From Heyndrickxia ginsengihumi (lineage in GTDB: Bacteria; Bacillota; Bacilli; Bacillales; Bacillaceae_C): 64,000 bases of DNA. The position numbers and the translations under genes are program-made. The number at the start of each line of letters is the position of its first letter. Within the stretch, counting starts at the first letter, position 1. Positions 7,119-19,140 of the stretch are shown here, piece by piece. The stretch lies in NCBI RefSeq assembly GCF_011008565.1, contig NZ_JAAIWK010000013.1, positions 28,497-92,496 on the forward strand, given 5' to 3'. The notes beneath the pieces were generated by a model, which had not been told where the DNA came from, did no database searches, and was given only the letters and a program-made list of their open reading frames with translations.

Positions 7119-8834
7119 GTGTGCGCTAAAGCAAGAATGGATGGAAATGTAAAAACAGTCGAGTTAAATGGTGCAGATGCGCTCGTTCAATTACTAATGA
7201 ATGAGAATGTGGATGTGTTATTTGGTTATCCGGGTGGTGCTGTCTTACCAATTTATGATGCACTATATGATAAACCAATTAAACATGTATTAACTCGGCA
7301 TGAACAGGGAGCCATTCATGCGGCAGAAGGTTATGCACGTGTGACTGGAAAACCAGGTGTAGTCATTGCTACTTCAGGTCCAGGTGCAACGAATCTTATT
7401 ACAGGTATTACAGATGCAATGATGGATTCACTTCCACTAGTTGTCATTACAGGTCAAGTTGCAAGTGCCGTAATTGGGAGCGATGCTTTTCAAGAGGCAG
7501 ATGTAATTGGAATGACATCACCTATTACGAAGCATAACTATCAAGTTAGAGATTTGCAGGATCTTCCGAGAATTGTTAAAGAGGCATTTCATATAGCATC
7601 TTCAGGAAGGCCTGGTCCGGTAGTAATTGATGTTCCGAAAAATATTTCAGCACAAAAGATTGAGTTACCTGAAAGTGTTGAAGTACATTTGCCAGGCTAT
7701 CAGCCAAATGTATCTCCAAATCCATTGCAAATTAAAAAATTAATGGAGGCCATTTCCTATTCTACTAAACCAGTGATTTTAGCTGGGGCAGGTGTATTGC
7801 ATGCAAAGGCTTCTGAATTACTAGTACAGTTTGCAGAAAGAGGGAGAATTCCAGTTATTAATACGCTGCTGGGATTAGGCAGCTTTCCAGCGAATCATTC
7901 TTTGTTTTTAGGAATGGCTGGAATGCATGGAACTTTTGTAGCAAATACAGCAATATGTGAGAGTGATCTTTTAATTAATATCGGTGCCCGTTTTGATGAT
8001 CGTTTAACAGGTAATCTAAAGTATTTTGCACCGAATGCAAAAGTTGTCCATATCGATATTGATCCTGCAGAAATCGGTAAAAACGTGAAAACAGATATTC
8101 CAATTGTGTCCGATGCGAGAGAAGCATTGCTCAAAATTTGTGAAGGAAACATTGTAACTGCTGGTACTGAAGAATGGATTCAAAAACTGCAGGAAGATGC
8201 TGAAAAATATCCTCTTTGGTTCGATAGAGATGATGAAGAGCTTTCTCCGCAGCATGTTATTACAAGAATTCATCATTATACAGATGGGGATGCAATTGTT
8301 GCGACGGATGTAGGGCAGCATCAAATGTGGACTGCACAATTTTACGGATTTGAAAAGCCTCATAACTGGATTACTTCCGGTGGTTTAGGAACGATGGGCT
8401 TTGGATTTCCGGCAGCAATTGGCGCACAGTTAGCAAGACCGGATAAAAAAGTTATTGCTGTTGTCGGAGATGGCGGTTTTCAAATGACTTTGCAAGAATT
8501 AGCAGTTGTTAGGGAATTAAATATTCCAGTTAAAATCGTAATTGTAAATAATCAATATTTAGGAATGGTACGGCAATGGCAAGAAACTTTCTATAAGGAA
8601 CGGTATTCTTATTCCGATATTCAAGTTCAGCCAGATTTTGTTAAATTAGCTGAAAGTTATGGTATTAGAGGGATAAAAGTGACGAATGAGCAGCAATTGG
8701 AAGACGCCTTTTCTACCATGCTCTTAGATGACGAGCCCGTTTTAATTGATTGTTGTGTGAAGAGGCTGGAATTGGTTAATCCAATGGTTGCGCCTGGAAA
8801 AGGTCTCCATGAAATGATGGGGGTGAAGCCATGA
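7119..8834 (+). CDS. ilvB: acetolactate synthase large (catalytic) subunit
   Basis: This is a thiamine-diphosphate enzyme that condenses two pyruvates, or pyruvate with 2-oxobutyrate, the first common step to Val/Leu and Ile. At 571 residues it has the usual AHAS length. The catalytic Glu is Glu62 in [16 protein letters not shown]. The ThDP/Mg motif [12 protein letters not shown] followed by [13 protein letters not shown] lies in the last quarter. The FAD-binding middle domain is present (about residues 190-340). The start is GTG, placed 7 nt after AGGAGG; an ATG six codons later has no better signal. It overlaps ilvN by 4 nt (ATGA), so the two subunits are translationally coupled. Confidence 0.96.
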   Translation: MCAKARMDGNVKTVELNGADALVQLLMNENVDVLFGYPGGAVLPIYDALYDKPIKHVLTRHEQGAIHAAEGYARVTGKPGVVIATSGPGATNLITGITDAMMDSLPLVVITGQVASAVIGSDAFQEADVIGMTSPITKHNYQVRDLQDLPRIVKEAFHIASSGRPGPVVIDVPKNISAQKIELPESVEVHLPGYQPNVSPNPLQIKKLMEAISYSTKPVILAGAGVLHAKASELLVQFAERGRIPVINTLLGLGSFPANHSLFLGMAGMHGTFVANTAICESDLLINIGARFDDRLTGNLKYFAPNAKVVHIDIDPAEIGKNVKTDIPIVSDAREALLKICEGNIVTAGTEEWIQKLQEDAEKYPLWFDRDDEELSPQHVITRIHHYTDGDAIVATDVGQHQMWTAQFYGFEKPHNWITSGGLGTMGFGFPAAIGAQLARPDKKVIAVVGDGGFQMTLQELAVVRELNIPVKIVIVNNQYLGMVRQWQETFYKERYSYSDIQVQPDFVKLAESYGIRGIKVTNEQQLEDAFSTMLLDDEPVLIDCCVKRLELVNPMVAPGKGLHEMMGVKP

Positions 8835-9352
8835 AAAGAATTGTTATCGCAACGGTGTTAAATCAGAGTGGTGTCCTAAATAAAATCACAGGTGTTTTAG
8901 CAAAGAGAAAATTTAATATTGAGAGTATTACTGTTGGTCATACAGAAAATGACGGTATCTCAAGAATGACATTTGTAGTAAATGTCGATGATGATGCGCA
9001 AGCAGAACAGTTGACAAAACAGCTGAACAAATTAATTGACGTGATCAAGGTGCAAGATGTGACAGATCAGGCGATTGTTGCCCGTGAATTAGCGCTTGTT
9101 AAAGTGTTAAGCACAGCGCAAACACGCAGTGAAATTGGTGGGATTGTTGAACCTTTCCGGGCATCTATTATTGATGTAAGCCGTGATAGTGTCACAATTC
9201 AAGTCACAGGTGATAGTGAAAAAGTAGAAGCGCTAATTGATCTATTAAAACCTTATGGTATTAAAGAAATGGTAAGAACGGGGCTGACGGCCTTCCTAAG
9301 AGGCTCCCAAAAACAAGTAACAGACCTTAGTTCTTATTCATTACTAAAATAA
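8831..9352 (+). CDS. ilvN: acetolactate synthase regulatory (small) subunit
   Basis: IlvN (also called ilvH) activates the large subunit and gives valine feedback inhibition. The 173-residue protein starts [26 protein letters not shown], the ACT domain with its Asn-x-x-Gly effector loop. The second half (from about residue 80) is the ALS_ss C-terminal domain, [10 protein letters not shown]. Start ATG overlaps the ilvB stop codon. Length matches the B. subtilis protein (about 172). Confidence 0.95.
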   Translation: MKRIVIATVLNQSGVLNKITGVLAKRKFNIESITVGHTENDGISRMTFVVNVDDDAQAEQLTKQLNKLIDVIKVQDVTDQAIVARELALVKVLSTAQTRSEIGGIVEPFRASIIDVSRDSVTIQVTGDSEKVEALIDLLKPYGIKEMVRTGLTAFLRGSQKQVTDLSSYSLLK

Positions 9353-9387
9353 ATATTTTAAATTTTTAATCAAAAAGGAGAAGATGA

Positions 9388-11947
<2,560 letters not shown>

Positions 11948-11989
11948 TAGATTCGTTGATCATTTTTTCTATACAAAGGAGGGAAACAG

Positions 11990-13099
11990 ATGGCAAAAAA
12001 AATTACCGTTTTACCAGGTGATGGTATCGGTCCTGAAGTAATGGATGGAGCTGTCAAAGTGCTAAAAGCTGTATTCGATCACTTCGGTCATCAATTTGAA
12101 TTTGTTGAAGCGCTCATTGGCGGGATTGCTATCGATCTAGAAGGATCTCCACTTCCAACTGCAACATTGCAAAAATGTGCTGAAAGTGATGCGATTCTTC
12201 TTGGCGCTGTCGGTGGACCTAAATGGGATCATAATAAACCTGAATTGCGCCCTGAAAAAGGATTGCTAGGCCTTCGTAAAGAAATGGGCCTATTTGCTAA
12301 TTTGCGACCAGTTAAAACATACGAACCGTTAATTTCTGCATCACCTTTGAAACAAGAGGTGATAGGAAATGTTGATTTATTAATTGTTCGAGAATTAACA
12401 GGCGGTCTATATTTTGGAAGACCGAGCGAAAGGCGCGGACAATTCAACGAAGAAGTCGTTGATACGTTACAGTATTCAAAAGCTGAGATTGAAAGAATTG
12501 TAGAAAAGGCATTTCAATTGGCTAGATTACGGAGAAAGAAATTGACATCAGTTGATAAAGCAAATGTGTTAGAATCAAGCCGCATGTGGAGAGAAATTGT
12601 GGATCAAATGGCATCCAAATATCAAGATGTTGATGTCCAGCATATGCTTGTCGATTCAACAGCGATGCAGTTAATTACGAAGCCAGAACAATTTGATGTC
12701 ATTGTAACAGAAAACTTGTTTGGGGATATTTTAAGCGATGAAGCTTCCATCATTACAGGATCATTAGGCATGCTGCCTTCAGCAAGCTTACGGGCTGACG
12801 CTTTTGGAATGTATGAACCTGTTCATGGCTCAGCCCCAGATATTGCAGGACAAGGAAAAGCAAATCCACTCGGTACGATTTTATCTGCTGCAATGATGCT
12901 GCGTTATTCTTTTGGACTTGAAATAGAAGCAAAGCTTATTGAAACATCGGTTGATGACATTTTAAAAGATGGATATTGTACTGGAGATTTACAAATTCCA
13001 AATGGGAACATTTTAAGTACGTCACAAATGACTGAAAAAGTAGTTGAAAAGATCCGTGAAAATCATGCAATAAATGGATTAGCGAAAACTTATCAGTAA
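11990..13099 (+). CDS. leuB: 3-isopropylmalate dehydrogenase
   Basis: LeuB oxidatively decarboxylates 3-isopropylmalate with NAD+. It has 369 residues, the usual length. It starts [18 protein letters not shown], the family N-terminus. Substrate-binding Arg residues lie in [15 protein letters not shown] and in [10 protein letters not shown]. The metal and NAD loop [12 protein letters not shown] and the adenine-binding [14 protein letters not shown] are intact. ATG follows AAAGGAGGGAAACAG. Confidence 0.97.
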   Translation: MAKKITVLPGDGIGPEVMDGAVKVLKAVFDHFGHQFEFVEALIGGIAIDLEGSPLPTATLQKCAESDAILLGAVGGPKWDHNKPELRPEKGLLGLRKEMGLFANLRPVKTYEPLISASPLKQEVIGNVDLLIVRELTGGLYFGRPSERRGQFNEEVVDTLQYSKAEIERIVEKAFQLARLRRKKLTSVDKANVLESSRMWREIVDQMASKYQDVDVQHMLVDSTAMQLITKPEQFDVIVTENLFGDILSDEASIITGSLGMLPSASLRADAFGMYEPVHGSAPDIAGQGKANPLGTILSAAMMLRYSFGLEIEAKLIETSVDDILKDGYCTGDLQIPNGNILSTSQMTEKVVEKIRENHAINGLAKTYQ

Positions 13100-13118
13100 T
13101 CAAGATTGGAGTGATTAG

Positions 13119-14537
13119 ATGAAGCCGCAAACAATTATTGATAAAATATGGGATCAGCATTTAGTTCTTCATGAAGAGGGAAAACCCGATTTGCTTTATA
13201 TTGATCTTCATCTAGTTCATGAAGTTACATCACCGCAAGCATTCGAAGGTTTAAGAATGAATCAGCGCAAGGTACGAAGACCAGATTTAACGTTCGCAAC
13301 GGTGGATCATAATGTTGCGACGACGAAAGATCGAATCTCTTCTGATCCAGTTTCTAAAAAACAGATGTCAACGTTAGAAAAGAATTGCGAATATTTTGGA
13401 GTACCGCTTGCAGGTATTCATCATCCTGATCAAGGGATCGTACATGTTATTGGTCCAGAACTCGGTTTAACGCAACCTGGTAAAACGATTGTTTGTGGGG
13501 ATAGTCATACGTCGACACACGGAGCATTTGGCGCGATTGCATTTGGCATCGGCACAAGTGAGGTTGAACACGTTCTTGCTACTCAAACACTTTGGCAAAA
13601 AAGACCAAAAACGATGCAAATAAAAATTAATGGGAAGCTTGGTTACGGTGTAACTGCTAAAGATTTAATTTTAGCTATTATTGGGAAATATGGTATTGGC
13701 GTCGGAACTGGCCATATTGTTGAGTATACTGGGGAAGCAATCCGTCACTTATCAATGGAAGAAAGAATGACCGTTTGTAACATGTCTATTGAAGCTGGAG
13801 CGAGGGCAGGTTTGATTAGCCCAGATGAAACGACAATATCTTATCTTCGTGGAAGAAAATATGTTCCGAAAGGTGAAGAGTTTGAGAAAAAGGCAGCCTA
13901 TTGGCTTTCATTAGCAAGTGATGAAGGGGCAGAATATGACCGTACACTTGAATTAGATGCTAGTGAAATTGAGCCGCAAGTGACATGGGGAACTAATCCA
14001 TCTATGTGCCTGCCAATTAATAGCACGTTGCCAGTTCCGGCAAATATTGAGGATGAAAATAAAAAACAAGCGGTTGAAAAGGCATTACATTATATGGGAT
14101 TAGAAGCCGGACAGCCGATTAGTGATATCGAAATTCAACATGTTTTTATTGGATCATGTACGAATTCACGGATTGCCGATTTAAGAGCAGCAGCCGAAGT
14201 TGTGAAAGGAAAGCATGTACATGATGGTGTAAGAGCATTAATTGTTCCAGGATCACAAAGTGTAAAAGCACAGGCTGAAGAAGAAGGCTTAGATAAAATT
14301 TTCACGGAAGCAGGATTTGAATGGCGGGAAGCCGGCTGCAGTATGTGCCTTGCTATGAATGATGATATTGTACCTGCTGGAGAGAGATGTGCCTCTACAT
14401 CGAATCGGAATTTCGAAGGTCGCCAAGGGACTGGATCACGTACCCATTTAGTCAGTCCGATCATGGCAGCAGCTGCTGCTATTTATGGGAAGTTTGTAGA
14501 CGTTCGGAAACTTGATTCAGTTTTATCTCATCATTAA
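13119..14537 (+). CDS. leuC: isopropylmalate isomerase large subunit
   Basis: LeuC with LeuD forms the aconitase-type isomerase that converts 2- to 3-isopropylmalate. At 472 residues it is the typical bacterial length. 4Fe-4S ligands lie in GSCTNSR and in the CSMCLAMN segment. [14 protein letters not shown] is the aconitase family signature. ATG is 9 nt downstream of GGAGTG. Confidence 0.97.
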   Translation: MKPQTIIDKIWDQHLVLHEEGKPDLLYIDLHLVHEVTSPQAFEGLRMNQRKVRRPDLTFATVDHNVATTKDRISSDPVSKKQMSTLEKNCEYFGVPLAGIHHPDQGIVHVIGPELGLTQPGKTIVCGDSHTSTHGAFGAIAFGIGTSEVEHVLATQTLWQKRPKTMQIKINGKLGYGVTAKDLILAIIGKYGIGVGTGHIVEYTGEAIRHLSMEERMTVCNMSIEAGARAGLISPDETTISYLRGRKYVPKGEEFEKKAAYWLSLASDEGAEYDRTLELDASEIEPQVTWGTNPSMCLPINSTLPVPANIEDENKKQAVEKALHYMGLEAGQPISDIEIQHVFIGSCTNSRIADLRAAAEVVKGKHVHDGVRALIVPGSQSVKAQAEEEGLDKIFTEAGFEWREAGCSMCLAMNDDIVPAGERCASTSNRNFEGRQGTGSRTHLVSPIMAAAAAIYGKFVDVRKLDSVLSHH

Positions 14538-14595
14538 AAAGATATATGTTCATGTGCTCCTCAATCGGTACATTTCGTTTCAAGGAGGTTAATAG

Positions 14596-15186
14596 ATGGA
14601 AGCGTTCAAGAAACATACAGGGTTAGTATTTCCTCTAAATCGTACAAATGTTGATACAGATCAAATTATACCGAAGCAGTTTTTGAAAAGAATTGAAAGA
14701 AAAGGATTTGGAGAATGTCTTTTTTACAACTGGAGATTTGATGAAAATGGTGTGAAGAAAGACGACTTTGAATTAAATCATCCTAAATATGAAGGCACTT
14801 CAATTCTCGTTGCAGGTGATAACTTCGGATGTGGTTCCTCGAGAGAACATGCACCATGGGCACTTTTAGACTATGGATTTAAAGTTATTATTGCACCTAG
14901 CTTCGCAGATATATTTTTTAACAATTGTCTGAAAAACGGAATATTAGCAATTGTTTTACCGGAAAAAGAAGTGTATAGTTTAATAGAGGAAGCAAGTAAA
15001 CATTCTTTATATTTAACGGTCGATCTTGAGAATGAAGTCATATTTAGTGAACAATTTCGCATAGAATTTCAAGTAGATCCATATCAAAAAAATATGCTAT
15101 TAGAAGGTCTAGATGAGATTGGGTTAACATTGATGCATGAAGAAAAGATCGCGGAATATGAAAAAACCACAACATTAGGAGTGTGA
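14596..15186 (+). CDS. leuD: isopropylmalate isomerase small subunit
   Basis: LeuD is the swivelling-domain partner of LeuC. The 196-residue sequence has NVDTDQIIPKQFLKRI at the N-terminus and GDNFGCGSSREHAPWAL near residue 75, both family signatures. The start ATG follows CAAGGAGGTTAATAG. Its stop TGA overlaps the GTG start of ilvA by 4 nt. Confidence 0.97.
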   Translation: MEAFKKHTGLVFPLNRTNVDTDQIIPKQFLKRIERKGFGECLFYNWRFDENGVKKDDFELNHPKYEGTSILVAGDNFGCGSSREHAPWALLDYGFKVIIAPSFADIFFNNCLKNGILAIVLPEKEVYSLIEEASKHSLYLTVDLENEVIFSEQFRIEFQVDPYQKNMLLEGLDEIGLTLMHEEKIAEYEKTTTLGV

Positions 15187-16193
15187 CGGAACGTGGGGAT
15201 TACTTACAAACTAAAGACGTTATAAGTGCATTTGAAAACTTATTACCAATTATTCATAGAACCCCTTTAAATCAATCAAGTACTTTCAATGATATGGCAG
15301 GGGCTCAGTTGTATTTTAAAATGGAAAATTTGCAGCGGACAGGATCGTTTAAAATTAGAGGAGCGTTAAATAAGATAACGAATCTATCTAAGTATGCTAA
15401 ACGAAACGGTGTTATTGCGGCATCAGCTGGGAATCACGCTCAAGGCGTTGCTTTTTCGGCCACTAAGCAAGGCATTAAATCAAAAATTTATATGCCGGAA
15501 AAAACGCCAATGGCAAAAGTAATTGCGACAAAGGCGTACGGGGCAGAAGTCGTATTAACTGGTGAATCATTCCAGGAAGCATATGAGGCAGCAATTGAAG
15601 ATCAAAAGATCAGTGGGGCAACATTTATTCATCCGTATGATGATTATGAAGTGATGGCAGGTCAGGGAACAATTGCATTAGAAATGATTCAGCAATGTTC
15701 AGATCTGAATACAATCGTTGTACCTATTGGTGGTGGCGGACTCATTGCTGGTGTTGCTAGTTTAGTGAAAAATTTCGCCCCGACTATTAAAGTCGTTGGT
15801 GTCCAATCAACAGGTGCTCCTGCTACTTATAATCGATTTAAGGGGCTTGGTAATCATAGATTGGATAATGTAACAGGGATAGCGGATGGTATTCTCGTGA
15901 AGGAAAGTGGGAGACTCACATTTCCACTCATCAACCATTATGTTGATGAGATTGTTACTGTTAGTGATGAAGAAATTGCCTCAGCAATTATCCTCATGCT
16001 CGAACGGGAGAAAATGTTTGTGGAAGGTGCAGGTGCTGCAGCCTTTGCGGCAATTTTAAGCGGAAAAGTAAATGTAGCTGGTAAACACGTTGGCGTGATC
16101 GTCAGTGGAGGTAATGCAGACATTGAAAAAATTCCATATTTTAAAAGGTTAGCAATGTCAGAAAAGGCTAAGCGAAAAATCGTTTCATTATAA
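15183..16193 (+). CDS. ilvA: threonine ammonia-lyase, short form without ACT domain
   Basis: This PLP enzyme deaminates threonine to 2-oxobutyrate, the entry to isoleucine. PLP Lys57 is in TGSFKIRGALNK, the phosphate-binding loop is VPIGGGGLIAG (about residue 182), and GAGAAAFAAIL is also conserved. It ends at 336 residues, about where the catalytic domain ends. The B. subtilis IlvA is about 420 residues with a C-terminal ACT-like regulatory domain, which is missing here, so isoleucine feedback is doubtful. It could instead be a TdcB-like catabolic dehydratase recruited to the operon. The GTG start overlaps the leuD stop; its spacing to AGGAG is unusually short, so the start is the least certain part. 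Confidence 0.88.
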   Translation: MTERGDYLQTKDVISAFENLLPIIHRTPLNQSSTFNDMAGAQLYFKMENLQRTGSFKIRGALNKITNLSKYAKRNGVIAASAGNHAQGVAFSATKQGIKSKIYMPEKTPMAKVIATKAYGAEVVLTGESFQEAYEAAIEDQKISGATFIHPYDDYEVMAGQGTIALEMIQQCSDLNTIVVPIGGGGLIAGVASLVKNFAPTIKVVGVQSTGAPATYNRFKGLGNHRLDNVTGIADGILVKESGRLTFPLINHYVDEIVTVSDEEIASAIILMLEREKMFVEGAGAAAFAAILSGKVNVAGKHVGVIVSGGNADIEKIPYFKRLAMSEKAKRKIVSL

Positions 16194-16197
16194 GCAC

Positions 16198-16275
16198 TTA
16201 AAAGGACCTGGCATCACATTATACATATATAAGGAGATTCTTGTATATGGCGGTGTGATGTCCGGCCCTTTATTA
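16198..16275 (+). terminator. hairpin terminator of the ilv-leu operon
   Basis: AAAGGACCTGGCATCACA pairs with TGTGATGTCCGGCCCTTT with few mismatches, and the loop itself has TATACA/TGTATA arms. A modest T-run (CTTTATT) follows. Confidence 0.7.
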
Positions 16276-16351
16276 ATTAGCTGAACACTCGAAAAAATCA
16301 ATGATTTTGAAGGCGTATTTTGATACACTAATAGAGTAAAGGGGTGAAAAA

Positions 16352-17479
16352 ATGGTTAAAACAATATTATTTGATGTTGATGGTGTTTTATTAAGTGAAG
16401 AAAGATATTTTGATGCTTCTGGATTAACTGTTTGGGAAATTATACATAGTGATCATTATTTAGGGTTGGCTCCTGATCAATTCAAGACAGTCTATCGTGA
16501 TGAGGAAATTAATAGAATTAGGGAGCAAGTTTTCGTTCAAGATGAAGTACTTAAACTTCTGAAGTCTAGAGGATTAAATGCAAATTGGGATATGATTTAT
16601 TTAACATTAAGCGATCAGCTTATCCATCTTTTAACTCAAATTAAAGAGGATGAAGCGGATCAAATTGAAAAATGGTTAACTGCTGAAATCAATTATGATA
16701 CGATTGCAGAAATGAAAGCCGTTTTTTCAAAGTATGAATTAACATTGGATTTCACAATGTTCCTTGAAGATTTTAAACATACAACAGAAACGAAGCAGGG
16801 ATTATTAAAAGTATTAGATAACATTGTATTTGACAAATTAGGCGTTAAAACAGATATTTTTAGTAGAAAAGGTGCATTATGGTCGGTTGGTGAACATGCC
16901 TCACAAGAATGGTATGTCGGCGATAAATATATTTTATCTTCTACTGGGAAACCATCTGTTCAGCCGGGAAAAAAAGGTTTTCTGGAGGAGGAAATTCCTT
17001 TAGCAAAACCAGAAGAAATTAAAGCGTTATTCTCAAATATCAGATCAAAAGGAATTGCACTTGGGGTTGGGACAGGCAGACCTCAGTTAGAAACATTTGG
17101 ACCTTTTAAAGCTTTAGGATGGTTAGAATTTTTCCAAGAGAATCATATTGCTACAGCGGACGAAGTACTAAAGGCTGAAACAGAGCTTCAAAGTGATCTG
17201 CCATTAGCAAAGCCAAATCCTTTTACATATTTATTGTCTTTAAAAGGGACTGAAACATCGGCTCAAGAAATTGTTCATACAGAGCTTCCACTTAAAAATG
17301 GGAAAGACATATTAATCGTTGGAGATTCTTTAGCAGATTTATTAGCGGCGCAAAAGATGGGCTGTCTTTTTGCTGGTATTCTAACAGGATTATCAGGTCA
17401 GGAAGCAAGAGCGGAATTTGAAGAGCATGGTGCAGATTATATATTAGATTCTGTATTAGATGTACAAACAATCATTTAA
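16352..17479 (+). CDS. HAD superfamily hydrolase with large cap insertion
   Basis: Motif I is FDVDGVLLSE (residues 6-15; Asp8 nucleophile, Asp10 acid/base), motif II is GVGTGRP near residue 240, the motif III Lys is probably in LAKPNPF, and motif IV is GDSLADLLAA near residue 325. Between motifs I and II lie about 220 residues, far more than a usual C1 cap, rich in Glu and Lys and predicted helical. The C-terminal Rossmann half looks like phosphoglycolate phosphatase-type HADs. Start ATG follows AAAGGGGTGAAAAA. It stands alone, between two terminators. Substrate unknown. Confidence 0.8.
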   Translation: MVKTILFDVDGVLLSEERYFDASGLTVWEIIHSDHYLGLAPDQFKTVYRDEEINRIREQVFVQDEVLKLLKSRGLNANWDMIYLTLSDQLIHLLTQIKEDEADQIEKWLTAEINYDTIAEMKAVFSKYELTLDFTMFLEDFKHTTETKQGLLKVLDNIVFDKLGVKTDIFSRKGALWSVGEHASQEWYVGDKYILSSTGKPSVQPGKKGFLEEEIPLAKPEEIKALFSNIRSKGIALGVGTGRPQLETFGPFKALGWLEFFQENHIATADEVLKAETELQSDLPLAKPNPFTYLLSLKGTETSAQEIVHTELPLKNGKDILIVGDSLADLLAAQKMGCLFAGILTGLSGQEARAEFEEHGADYILDSVLDVQTII

Positions 17480-17508
17480 TGTATTAATATTGGTCAATTA
17501 CTATATTC

Positions 17509-17545
17509 GCATAGGCCCATATTGAACAGGGCTTATGCATTTTTA
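17509..17545 (+). terminator. terminator of the HAD gene
   Basis: GCATAGGCCC and GGGCTTATGC form a 10-bp stem with a 10-nt loop, followed by ATTTTTATT. Confidence 0.8.
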
Positions 17546-17669
17546 TTATTTAAAGAGAATCTAACATCAATCATTGAATTGATAAAAATAATGTTAGGTT
17601 TTATCACATGGTTGTTATTGTTAAATAATAAATGCCTCTATAAAAGAATGATAAATTAGAATAAAATAA

Positions 17670-17699
17670 ATTATTGACTTTATCTGAATATTATTGTAA
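17670..17699 (+). promoter_or_regulatory. promoter upstream of the EIIC-like gene
   Basis: TTGACT, a 17-nt spacer and TAATAT lie about 35 nt upstream of a mini-ORF with a strong ribosome binding site. Between 17546 and this promoter only an inverted pair TCTAACAT/ATGTTAGG (about 17569-17597) was seen. Confidence 0.6.
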
Positions 17700-17732
17700 T
17701 ATTACAACATCAACAAAAAGGAGTTCAAGAAA

Positions 17733-17765
17733 ATGGGAAAAATGGTCCACATTTGGATTGTATGA
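17733..17765 (+). CDS. possible 10-aa leader peptide (MGKMVHIWIV)
   Basis: AAAGGAG lies 9 nt before ATG, and the frame closes after ten codons. An A/T-rich hairpin ATAAAAG-CA-CTTTTAT follows at about 17770-17786. The good ribosome binding site in a 160-nt leader suggests translation, but it could equally be the remnant of a decayed gene. Function unknown. Confidence 0.35.
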   Translation: MGKMVHIWIV

Positions 17766-17858
17766 GCAGATAAAAGCACTTTTATATTATTATCGTTTTT
17801 TATTTAAGTATAAAAGACAGAAAATTTAAATATTTTACAAAAAAGAGGGGAATTCATA

Positions 17859-18887
17859 ATGAAACAGGCAACGAAGGATTACCTTATTGAACGTATGTAT
17901 AAAGCATCGATCGGTGCATCGAATGCAGTATTGGTGACTTTGGGGATTGGTCTATTATTTGAGACGTTTGGCAAGTTTTTAGGATGGGCTGGTTTTCTAA
18001 CGATTGGAGCTGCAACAAAATCATTGCTTGCCCCCGCAATCGGAGCAGGGATTGCTTATCAGCTAGGAGGAAATACATTAATCATTTTTAGTGCAATGGC
18101 CTGCAGTGCAATTGGAGGAAATGCCATTCATCAAACATCTGATGGGCTCATTACCCTTGTTACTGGACAACCAGTCAGTGCTGTGTTAGCGGCTCTTGTG
18201 GCAACATGGGTAGGAAAACGTGTTGCTGGTCGGACAAAATTAGATATGATGGCAATTCCATTTGCTGCTGTCCTTGTTGGAGGAGTTGCAGGTGTTGGGC
18301 TAGCAGCAGTAACAACACCATTGCTGCAATGGATTAGCGGACAAATTACAGCTTCTGTAGATGGCAGTCCATTACTGGGATCAATGGTTGTTTCCCTTGT
18401 TTGGAGCATTTTGTTAATGACACCCGCTTCATCTGCTGCACTTGCAATTGCACTGCAACTTGATCCTGTTTCGAGCGCAGCTGCATTAATTGGATGTACT
18501 GTCCAATTCGTTGGGTTTACAGCGATGTCGTTTAAACAAAATGACCTCGGTGCAAATATTGCACAATCACTTATTACACCAAAGGTACAGTTTCCTAATT
18601 TAGTGAAAAATCCGCGACTTGTGATTCCGCCATTTATTTCGTCTATTATTTGTGCGCCAATCGCAACGATGGCTTTCCATTTTAAAGTTTCGTATGAACT
18701 TGCAGGACTCGGCCTTAATTCTTTAATTGCGCCACTTAATATTGTTGCAAATCAAGGATTAACGGGATTACTTATATACATTGCAACTGGAGTTGTGCTG
18801 CCAATCATCATTACTTTAGGAATCTATCATTTTATTAAACTACTTGGTTGGGCAAAAAGAGGAGATTTACAAATGGAAGTACAATAG
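17859..18887 (+). CDS. PTS EIIC-like membrane protein (PTS_EIIC_2 type)
   Basis: The 342-residue protein is almost entirely hydrophobic, about 8-10 TM segments rich in Gly/Ala, with motifs such as GAATKSLLAPAIGAGIAYQLGG (split over about residues 50-70), SAIGGNAIH and LLGSMVVSLVWSILLMTPASSAA. This resembles the family annotated as phosphotransferase system EIIC (membrane sugar channel domain). No EIIA or EIIB gene is adjacent, so it may work with general PTS proteins encoded elsewhere or be a non-PTS transporter. The start ATG follows AGAGGGGAATTCATA. Substrate unknown. Confidence 0.75.
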   Translation: MKQATKDYLIERMYKASIGASNAVLVTLGIGLLFETFGKFLGWAGFLTIGAATKSLLAPAIGAGIAYQLGGNTLIIFSAMACSAIGGNAIHQTSDGLITLVTGQPVSAVLAALVATWVGKRVAGRTKLDMMAIPFAAVLVGGVAGVGLAAVTTPLLQWISGQITASVDGSPLLGSMVVSLVWSILLMTPASSAALAIALQLDPVSSAAALIGCTVQFVGFTAMSFKQNDLGANIAQSLITPKVQFPNLVKNPRLVIPPFISSIICAPIATMAFHFKVSYELAGLGLNSLIAPLNIVANQGLTGLLIYIATGVVLPIIITLGIYHFIKLLGWAKRGDLQMEVQ

Positions 18888-18905
18888 CATATTTTAGTTT
18901 AAGGG

Positions 18906-18969
18906 GACTAATAATCATTAGGATCAAGGGGCTAACGCTTCTATCCAGATGATTATTAGTCTTTTTTTT
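18906..18969 (+). terminator. terminator of the EIIC-like gene
   Basis: GACTAATAATCAT and ATGATTATTAGTC pair across an internal GGAT/ATCC-closed loop and are followed by eight T. From here to 19065 lies only a small GC-rich fragment (CGGGCCGCCTGCGG), perhaps a repeat remnant. Confidence 0.85.
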
Positions 18970-19065
18970 ACTGCTGAACATTCTATCATCATTGCTCTTT
19001 TTACTTTCGTTTCATCTTAAATAAGGATGCTTACGGGCCGCCTGCGGAAATCACCGTCCATATAT

Positions 19066-19099
19066 AAAAAAGCATTCGATACAATGCTCGAATGCTTTT
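19066..19099 (-). terminator. terminator of serA
   Basis: On the minus strand AAAAGCATTCGA and TCGAATGCTTTT pair around an 8-10 nt loop, and the T-run continues downstream. Confidence 0.85.
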
Positions 19100-19140
19100 C
19101 TCTATCAATTATGAATATGAGTTCGATAAACGATTATTGA

